Shown here: piece by piece, positions 7,795 through 12,692 of the stretch
Numbering within the stretch: the stretch's first letter is position 1
How the letters are laid out: each line of letters begins with the position of its first letter
DNA from: Cylindrotheca closterium
Taxonomy: Eukaryota; Bacillariophyta; Bacillariophyceae; Bacillariales; Bacillariaceae
Assembly (NCBI GenBank): GCA_933822405.4
Contig: CAKOGP040001921.1
Span: 1 to 12,692 of the forward strand
Length of the DNA stretch: 12,692 nt
Direction: 5' to 3'
Program-made: the position numbers and the translations under genes
Notes under the pieces: model-generated
The model's input: the letters and a program-made list of their open reading frames with translations, nothing else
Told to the model about the DNA's origin: nothing
Databases searched by the model: none

Positions 7795-8997
7795 CGGTTG
7801 AGTTCTTTTTTGATACTGAGTGGTAGCCTTTTTCAACCTGGAGGCAACATGCCTTCCATGCTCATCTTGTCGAGGTGCTTGCAAAAGACTTGCTGATCTT
7901 GATAGCAAATTGCTGAAAACTTCTTTATGCTGGATAGGGTTGTCACTGGTAAAAACGACTTTCAGGTCGGCCCTCATCTTGCGCTGTTCCTTCAAATGCA
8001 CCTGCTCTGCAGAGAGGCCAATATTGGGTTTCCGTTTTCTTGTTTCAGCTGCTGGGTCCCAATAGTCATTCAATTCTTCCTCACCAAGACCAGCTTTCCT
8101 CCTTGCTGCTGCTGGCTCTTTATCTGGCATGTCCGATTGAGCAACAGCTCCAGTAGTACCACAGCCTAATTCCTGCCTTGCCTTTTCTGCCCTCCTTTCT
8201 TCCAGAGCATCTATTTTGGCTCCAATCCCTTTTCTTTCCAAGAATCCAATTTGAGAACCTAGAAGTTCCAGATCCTTGTCCCGACATTGAGGTCGGTTTT
8301 GTCTAGTACCCAACACATACCTGATTTCCGATTGACTATTCCATAGTATATAGTTTGCCTCTTCGCTTGAAATATCATCATCAAAGTCACTTTTCTTCAA
8401 CGTATTGGAGCCTTCTATTCTTCTGTGAAGTCTGCCTACATGCCAATTTCTTTCTGTATAGGCTTGGTCTCCTTGAACCAGTTGAGGTGGTAAATCAAGA
8501 ATGGTGTAGGAGGCTTGGGATCTGCCCTTGCATGTGTAGTCTGTAGCATTGGAGTCCAAGCTCAACGCAGCATCGTTGCTGTTGCTCTCGTAGTCTTCAT
8601 CGCCAGGAATAGCCGTCCGGTGGGAGGAGACAAAAGAAAACTGAGACATTTCATCTGAAAATTCCCCAAGATTTTCGTCACATGACGACTCTGTCAATTC
8701 TTGTTTCATCACCTTTTCTCGCTCTGATGATGACAGAGCGAGAGCTTGGACGTCTGCTGATGCCTCACCACTGTGTTCTGGTAAAGAATAATGTGGGGCT
8801 TTTACTGTTTCCTCTTTGTCATCAACTTCTGATTGGGTCAGAACCGGGCCATTGTTGGCCGCTGGTGCTGTGGGACTGCCGTCTTCCTGCGAAGCAACCA
8901 CCTTGTCATTAGTGTCATCATTGTTTTCTTCTAATGCTGGCGGAACTGTGCTGTCGTGAGGTGAGGGTGGACTGGTGTTTGTGAACGGCAAGGTCAC
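7786..8997 (-). CDS. Element ORF B2: 403-codon acidic, mostly disordered protein (unidentified)
   Basis: The frame opens in -1 register relative to B1 and has no ATG at its head: the first in-frame codon after the A-run is GTG (8997-8995). Continuation of B1 by frameshift is therefore more natural than independent initiation. The protein begins TLPFTNTSPPSPHDSTVPPA and is acidic and serine-rich for about 200 residues. It then becomes charged and helical, with an Arg/Lys/Glu stretch likely to be coiled coil (IGAKIDALEERRAEKARQEL), a segment ELNDYWDPAAETRKRKPNIG, and a basic C-terminus ending at TAG 7786-7788. No catalytic motif was recognised. A 54-nt potential intron (7741-7794, GTGTTA to ATCAG) would remove the stop and keep frame into a protein-like segment (FQDHDEISMIRYEPPTAEKQ) at about 7620-7740. 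The gene may therefore be longer. It could be an accessory protein of the element or a captured host gene. Confidence 0.65.
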   Translation of the reverse strand: MTLPFTNTSPPSPHDSTVPPALEENNDDTNDKVVASQEDGSPTAPAANNGPVLTQSEVDDKEETVKAPHYSLPEHSGEASADVQALALSSSEREKVMKQELTESSCDENLGEFSDEMSQFSFVSSHRTAIPGDEDYESNSNDAALSLDSNATDYTCKGRSQASYTILDLPPQLVQGDQAYTERNWHVGRLHRRIEGSNTLKKSDFDDDISSEEANYILWNSQSEIRYVLGTRQNRPQCRDKDLELLGSQIGFLERKGIGAKIDALEERRAEKARQELGCGTTGAVAQSDMPDKEPAAARRKAGLGEEELNDYWDPAAETRKRKPNIGLSAEQVHLKEQRKMRADLKVVFTSDNPIQHKEVFSNLLSRSASLLQAPRQDEHGRHVASRLKKATTQYQKRTQPVL

Positions 8998-9257
8998 TTT
9001 TTTTTGTCATTGACATTATCTTCCAATGATGTCAAAGGGACCTCTGATGGGGCTGTGGCCAAGGCTGTCTGTTTCTGTTGACCCTTGGTGCTTTGGTCAC
9101 TGTCTGTTGATGTGATGACACGCCTTGCAGTGGATGCTGCTGCGATGGATCGAGTGACAACTTGTGCAGTATTTAAAGTTGATCTATCAGCCTTCTTCTT
9201 CCTGCTCCTACCCTTGCCAGCAGTGCCATTGTTCCCACCTGTAGACGATCCTGCCAT
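8994..9257 (-). CDS. Element ORF B1: 87-codon N-terminal ORF ending at an A8 run
   Basis: It starts with ATG at 9257-9255 (MAGSSTGGNNGTAGKGRSRK) and ends in a lysine run followed by TGA (8996-8994). The product is small, basic and disordered, rich in serine, threonine and alanine. It has an early RSRKKK cluster that could be a nuclear-localisation signal. Its end is unusual. The codons GAC AAA AAA AAG TGA contain the heptamer A AAA AAG in register, directly before the stop, and the 403-codon ORF opens in the -1 frame at the same spot. It is most likely the first part of one 490-residue protein. Alternatives are two separate ORFs, a one-base homopolymer length change in this copy, or a sequencing error. 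Confidence 0.55.
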   Translation of the reverse strand: MAGSSTGGNNGTAGKGRSRKKKADRSTLNTAQVVTRSIAAASTARRVITSTDSDQSTKGQQKQTALATAPSEVPLTSLEDNVNDKKK

Positions 9258-9705
9258 CTTATTACTTCACCGCACCAAGTCTCCAACCTACAAGAGGCGA
9301 GGACAAGACACAACACAGAAAAACTTTCCTAGCTACACACTGTATGTCACTCCGCGCAATGGAAATGAAAAACAGATGTGTAAAAAGCTAGACTGTGCGG
9401 AAGTGGATGGAGGAACCGGTCTCTGAGGAGTTTGGAAATGTCGTTACAGACTAGTGGTGGAGAGAGAAGATTGTTGATTTGAGCAACTATGCTGCGAGCA
9501 ATGGGATTGATAGCAGTCACTATTAGGATGTGTGATGATGATGGTTTTTGTGTCTTGGCGTTTTTTGTGTTGTGTCGCTGCTATTTTTGGTTTCTGCGAG
9601 TAGGCCCATCTTGCGAGCAAGCCCGATTGTCGTTTGTTCATGTGACACGTGCCACCAATGACAATGGCCTTTGGTTCATGAACGATCGGTGGATGAAGTC
9701 CATGG
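9258..9705. other. Leader region between ORF B1 and the right TIR
   Basis: About 450 bp upstream of ORF B1 hold no gene that I can support. A + strand frame over 9085-9426 is the antisense of B1 plus leader. A CACGTG hexamer lies at about 9645. The promoter of the - strand gene is expected here, but no TATA-like element is clear. Confidence 0.35.
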
Positions 9706-9759
9706 ATGACTGCTGGCGCGAGGTGTGCCGGCGATTTACTTGTAGCTCAACTCGGCTGG
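9706..9759 (-). repeat. Right terminal inverted repeat (54 bp)
   Basis: On the + strand it begins ATGACTGCTGGCGCGAGG and ends CTCAACTCGGCTGG. It is the partner of 6882-6935. The minisatellite resumes at 9760. Confidence 0.95.
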
Positions 9760-9855
9760 TTTGAAGCGGGGAATACCATGTTTGAAGCGGGGAATATCAT
9801 GTTTGAAACGTGAGACTGTCATGTTTGAAGCGGGGAGTGTGAAATAGGGAATGTC
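9760..9855 (-). repeat. 21/22-bp minisatellite, right part of the split array
   Basis: Units start at 9760, 9781, 9802 (the 22-bp variant unit) and 9824 (degenerate). The variant unit is an exact reverse complement of the variant units in the 11033-11579 array. Removing 6882-9774 would rejoin this array to 6787-6881 in perfect 21-bp phase. Confidence 0.85.
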
Positions 9856-10094
9856 AAACAAACAAGGATTGATAAGCACTTTACTTTGTAGATCATTTGC
9901 ACGGTTGGAGATCACCACCATCTTCTTTTATTTATAATAATATTGTTGTACCAGCTTGTATAGCAACAAAGGGCCGGCAAAGATCCGCCAAGATTCAATG
10001 GTTGCTACTGCAAATAAACAAATCAAGACACAAAGCACCACAATACCACAGGAATACATATATCTAGATATTTTAATAAAAGCTATCAATCGTC

Positions 10095-10259
10095 TCAAAG
10101 AGTAGTTTGACCGAACATCTTGATGACCTTCTGCATTGCTGCCCACTCCTCTGGGCTCATTTGGGGAACAAAGCCAGGGGCAGCTGTTGTGGCAGTGGTG
10201 GTAGCTTCAGTCGGGATCTCAATCTGCATATCCTCAAACCGGTGTTGATGTACTGGCCG
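10095..10259 (-). CDS. Last exon of a - strand gene (unidentified)
   Basis: The - strand frame is open from 10259 to a TGA at 10097-10095 (54 codons). It follows a TATGTTAG acceptor-like sequence whose TAG would otherwise be an in-frame stop. The peptide runs HRFEDMQIEIPTEATTT, then a threonine/alanine-rich linker, then GFVPQMSPEEWAAMQKVIKM and ends FGQTTL. The composition is strongly protein-like, and the C-terminal SPEEWAAMQKVIKMF segment is predicted to be an amphipathic helix. An alternative is a 44-codon ORF starting at the internal ATG (MQIEIP). The upstream exon is unclear: the preceding 10263-10440 region contains degenerate repeats and another - strand frame with related GLESLQFFNHD/GLDSLQFSNHD motifs in different frames, suggesting indels. 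Confidence 0.45.
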   Translation of the reverse strand, partial: RPVHQHRFEDMQIEIPTEATTTATTAAPGFVPQMSPEEWAAMQKVIKMFGQTTL

Positions 10260-10278
10260 CTAACATAGTCACAACTAT

Positions 10279-10373
10279 CATGATTGGAAAACTGCAGACT
10301 ATCAAGTCCCATGATTGGAAAACATGCCAGTCCCAAGCATCATGATTGAAAAACTGCAGACTTTCAAGTCCCA
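10279..10373 (-). repeat. Degenerate ~30-bp tandem repeat
   Basis: Three copies of a unit beginning catgattggaaaactgcaga and ending tcaagtccca lie at about 10279, 10308 (internally shortened) and 10340. On the - strand the first and last copies translate as related peptides (GLESLQFFNHD and GLDSLQFSNHD) but in different frames. Confidence 0.7.
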
Positions 10374-10451
10374 CAGACTCAAAATCCAAATCAATAGATT
10401 CAGGATGACTTGTTACGGAGATCATAATTTGTTCATTGCAACTATCAAACA

Positions 10452-10769
10452 ATGACTGTAGTAGCTTTTTTCACGATGGCCTCCCATGAAGATGACAGAG
10501 ACGAGATGTCTGGACCCACCTGCAAAAGAATCCAAGACTGGCACGAACAGCGAAAAGAGGAGCACCATGTGAGAGAGGTTGCATTTCAGCATTGCGTTGC
10601 AGGCTTGACACTGTTTGCATCTTTTCCAGATCCAAAGCCACTTCCCTTGAAGGCGTTTATGATGGAATATCTGGGGACAGCACCACAAATGAGTAGCCTG
10701 AGCTTTACCTTTGCTTTGGAGATGCTCCATAAGGATTTCAAGAAGTACATGTATCCGCACGGCCATTAA
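10452..10769 (+). CDS. Small soluble protein ORF (unidentified)
   Basis: The ORF has 105 codons from ATG at 10452, or 97 from ATG at 10476 (MASHEDDRDEMSG), to TAA at 10767-10769. The second start looks better because the first eight residues (MTVVAFFT) are unlike the hydrophilic body. The protein is charged at the N-terminus (RIQDWHEQRKEEHHVREVAF), then has a helical, proline-punctuated part (FPDPKPLPLKAFMMEYLG) and a C-terminal FALEMLHKDFKKYMYPHGH. The opposite strand is open too, but its translation is cysteine/histidine-rich and less natural. No domain was recognised. It could be the last exon of a longer gene, because no strong promoter is visible in the repeat-containing 200 bp upstream. 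Confidence 0.45.
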   Translation: MTVVAFFTMASHEDDRDEMSGPTCKRIQDWHEQRKEEHHVREVAFQHCVAGLTLFASFPDPKPLPLKAFMMEYLGTAPQMSSLSFTFALEMLHKDFKKYMYPHGH

Positions 10770-10787
10770 GTCTGTAATAAGACACCG

Positions 10788-10867
10788 AGCTGTATATATT
10801 TTTGACTTCAGTCACGACGAACTATAGAGCTGTATATATTTTTGACTTCAGTCACGACGAACTATAG
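10788..10867 (+). repeat. Perfect 40-bp tandem duplication downstream of the small ORF
   Basis: The unit at 10788-10827 begins agctgtatatatttttgact and ends gacgaactatag. It is repeated exactly at 10828-10867. Each copy contains TGTATATAT. It starts 18 bp after the stop of the 10452-10769 ORF, so it lies in the likely 3' UTR or terminator region. Confidence 0.95.
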
Positions 10868-11032
10868 TTTTGACTAATGGATCTAGTATTTTGATTATTT
10901 TTCTTTCGAATACATATTCAGCACTAGAATTTGGCAAGAAGGACTAGCGATAAGAATAAAGCAGAAAGCCAATCTAGTACAAGCCATCCCTGTCTTCTTC
11001 GTCGATCGTGATAGCAATTATCAAGATAGCTA

Positions 11033-11579
11033 CATGGTATTCCCTGCTTGAAACATACTGTAGTATTCCCCGCTTGTAACATGGTATTCCCCGCTTGAAA
11101 CATGACAGTCTCACGTTTCAAACATGGTATTCCCCGCTTGTAACATGGTATTCCCCGCTTGTATCATGGTATTCCCCGCTTGAAACATTGTATTCCTGCT
11201 TGAAACATCGTATTCCCCGCTTGAAACATCGTATTCCCCGCTTGAAACATGACAGTCTCACGTTTCAAACATCGTATTCCCCGCTTGAAACATGACAGTC
11301 TCACGTTTCAAACATGGTATTCCCTGCTTGAAACATGGCATTCCCCGCTTGAAACCTGGTATTACCCGCTTGAAACGTGGTATTCCCCGCTTGAAACATC
11401 GTATTCCCCGCATGAAACATGACAGTCTCACGTTTCAAACATGGTATTCTCCGTTTGAAACATGGTATTCCTTGCTTGAAAGATGGTATTCCCCGCTTGA
11501 AACAGGATAATCCCGTTAAACATGACACTCCCTTTTTTCAAACATGATATTCCCTCGTTTCAAACATGATATTCCTGTT
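11033..11579 (+). repeat. 26-unit 21/22-bp minisatellite with two unit types
   Basis: The common unit A is catggtattccccgcttga plus aa (21 bp) and varies between copies. Unit B (22 bp, catgacagtctcacgtttca plus aa) occurs at 11101, 11248, 11291 and 11418, all four identical. Units 23-26 (11503-11579) are degenerate. Several A units read catcg or cattg instead of catgg. B followed by A creates a GTTTCAA...TTGAAAC inverted repeat. Because 21 is a multiple of three, long spurious ORFs of a 7-residue repeat run through it on both strands. No protein is proposed. Confidence 0.95.
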
Positions 11580-11876
11580 ATCTCCCTGATATCAAATATA
11601 AGACCTTCAACCGGTCTAGACATCATTTTGCTCTTGCTGTTTTCCAAAAAAAATGTACGATTTTTCAGAGAAATGACTAAAGTCTGTTGGGCCTAAAGTA
11701 TGATGGGTACGTAAATACCGTATCGTACTGGGTACGTCTGTTTCGGACCGTAAACGGAATCTTCCACTGACGAACCTAGAAAGAAAACTAGGGGAGGGAG
11801 GAGCGTAAAAAATAATCTCGGATATACTTCCTCCCGTTTTTTGGAAGCTGGAGAATTCCTTTCTTATTTGGACGTC

Positions 11877-11922
11877 CTTGTTCGTCCGTCCCCCAAACAA
11901 ATCCACTTTTGAGCCATCCCCA
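11877..11922 (-). repeat. Dispersed repeat, copy 2
   Basis: This is the inverted partner of 6167-6211, about 40 of 45 bases matching. The - strand open frame across it (11616-11981) reads GTVTGDGSKVDLFGG. The partner copy does not keep that frame on its corresponding strand in a longer ORF, so coding is unlikely. Confidence 0.65.
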
Positions 11923-12272
11923 GTTACAGTCCCAATCAAAATCAGACCGGATGTCGTGGAAAATCCGTAGCCGTGGTACAAAACGTGACGTTCGATTGAG
12001 TCGGAAAGTAAATTTGATTTATTCGATTGTCAAATGACCAAAATTCTGAAACAAGAGGCAAGAGCACCTTCTTGTACGATAAGACCTTGTTTTGATTACA
12101 AATATTGTATTTGAACATCTACTATTTGTTTAATATATATAGTCTAGAGGTGTGCGCACTTTCAATTGCAAATTTCGGCTTATAATACATGGAATTTTGA
12201 AAGATTCATCCGAGAACCTGAAATGTTCGCAAGGGGGCAGCAGGAAATCAGAGAAGGGAATCTCATTTCTGC
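11923..12272. other. No supportable gene
   Basis: This is AT-rich sequence downstream of the - strand gene at 12273. No clear polyadenylation signal or repeat was identified. The open frames here are antisense or low-quality. Confidence 0.35.
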
Positions 12273-12692
12273 CTAGACATTGCAAAACAGCACCCAAAGT
12301 CGATGCGTGTATGTATGGTGGTAGCTTTTGTCGGGATCCAACCATGTCTGGATAGCGACACATTGACTGGGATAGATTCTTGGCCACTTCTGGATTGCAT
12401 GCCGAATTGACCAGAAGTGCAGTTCAATCTCTTTGACTTTGAAATATTCCATTCCAAGCCGCCAAACCTTGTTTGATATACCTATGGACGACAAATACAT
12501 GTTAGAATAAAGAAGATTGAGGAAATCAGGCTAACAATTTGACAATTACAGAATTCTCAACAAACGTACCTATTTTCTGGCCCCACTCTGGCCTCTGCCT
12601 GCTTGATCTAGACCGAATCTTTGAATGGGTCCCAAAATTTATCAGCTGTAGGTATCTAAGGGAGGTCCTGGTGTATTGTTGAATGGATAGCT
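12273..12692 (-). CDS. 3' part of an intron-containing - strand gene (unidentified)
   Basis: Two exons fit together. The upstream exon 12692-12570 is open from the window edge, reading LSIQQYTRTSLRYLQLINFG and later RSRSSRQRPEWGQKI. The downstream exon 12481-12273 begins ISNKVWRLGMEYFKVKEIEL after the split codon and ends with TAG at 12275-12273. The intron, 12569-12482 (88 nt), starts GTACGT, has TTCTAACA about 20 nt before its end and closes TCGTCCATAG. The junction is phase 1 (G + GT) and in frame. The joined product has at least about 110 residues, is tryptophan-rich and basic (HFWSIRHAIQKWPRIY; WLDPDKSYHH). The final stretch HRLWVLFCNV is less protein-like, so a further 3' intron is possible. 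No family was recognised. The 5' part lies outside the window. Confidence 0.55.
12482..12569 (-). other. Spliceosomal intron (88 nt)
   Basis: Donor GTACGT, branch-point-like CTAAC, a pyrimidine-rich end and acceptor ATAG, with frame kept across the junction. It is the best-supported intron in the window and the main reason to regard the DNA as eukaryotic. Confidence 0.65.

Larger units (their letters stand above)
6882..9759. mobile_element. 2.9-kb DNA transposon-like element with 54-bp TIRs and two convergent genes
   Basis: The ends are 54-bp terminal inverted repeats that match at 52 of 54 positions. The element interrupts a minisatellite whose period resumes on the other side. Inside, one ORF reads inward from the left (7128-7610, +) and a two-ORF gene reads inward from the right (9257-7786, -), so transcription is convergent. 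This plan is known from MuDR-type elements, which carry a transposase gene and a second gene convergently between long TIRs. Here neither product shows a DDE-type catalytic core that I can recognise, so the copy may be non-autonomous, truncated or a new family. The flanking 15 bp (6867-6881 and 9760-9774) match 13 of 15 and could be an aged target duplication, but the array itself confounds this. Confidence 0.75.

Noticed and set aside
9085..9426. 113-codon + strand ORF
   Set aside because: It is antisense to ORF B1 and its leader. Its hydrophobic L/P/F stretch is the complement of the lysine-rich codons.
6882..9759. LTR retrotransposon
   Set aside because: The ends are inverted, not direct, repeats. 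No reverse transcriptase, integrase or protease motif and no primer-binding site were seen.
10422..10766. 114-codon - strand ORF
   Set aside because: It is antisense to the better-looking 10452-10769 ORF, has no natural ATG context and is Cys/His-rich as expected from a shadow frame.
11095..11528. Long open frames through the 21-bp array on both strands
   Set aside because: They arise because the unit length is a multiple of three. They encode only a 7-residue repeat in several frames and have no start or splice context.
11033..11579. CRISPR array
   Set aside because: Units are contiguous 21-22 bp tandem repeats with no unique spacers, the context is eukaryotic, and no cas-like genes are present.
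1..12692. tRNA or rRNA genes
   Set aside because: No cloverleaf with A/B-box motifs and no conserved rRNA core sequence was recognised by eye. A tRNAscan-SE and Rfam search would settle this.

Overview
The window looks like an intron-bearing eukaryotic nuclear genome rich in accessory DNA. It has no bacterial-style operons and no rRNA, tRNA or CRISPR array that I could see. Several short coding blocks are bounded by GT..AG introns of about 55-130 bp, and one intron (12482-12569) has a GTACGT donor, a CTAAC branch-point-like motif and a TAG acceptor. Compact introns, many repeats and serine/acid-rich orphan proteins would fit a diatom or other alga/stramenopile. That assignment is inference, because I recognise no diagnostic gene.

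Layout. 1-109: the C-terminal end of a + strand CDS that enters from the left. 110-1495: little that can be supported. 1496-2459: a + strand gene or gene relic whose 108-bp exon is tandemly duplicated together with its intron, all introns being phase 1. 2893-2985: a cluster of palindromes. 3421-3669: a weak orphan ORF. 3878-3965 and parts of 4326-5305: roughly 10-bp periodic A-tract (or T-tract) decamer arrays. 4161-5471: a 1.3-kb foldback (inverted-repeat) element whose two arms carry identical copies of a 133-bp exon-like coding block.

6787-9855: a 21/22-bp minisatellite split by a 2,878-bp element (6882-9759) with 54-bp terminal inverted repeats (52/54 identical). The element carries two convergent genes. 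One is a short + strand ORF reading inward from the left end. The other reads inward from the right end as an 87-codon plus 403-codon pair, offset by one base at an A8 run that spells A AAA AAG followed by TGA. The plan (TIR, gene, opposing gene, TIR) resembles the two-gene layout of MuDR-type elements, but I cannot identify a transposase catalytic domain.

10095-10259: the last exon of a - strand gene. 10452-10769: a + strand small ORF followed by a perfect 40-bp tandem duplication. 11033-11579: a 26-unit array of the same minisatellite in the opposite orientation, with an invariant variant unit interspersed. 12273-12692: the two 3' exons of a - strand gene that continues past the right edge.

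The best candidates for something undescribed are the TIR-bounded two-gene element nested in the minisatellite, the foldback element with its perfectly preserved exon copies, and the frame-symmetric duplicated exon at 1.9-2.2 kb.
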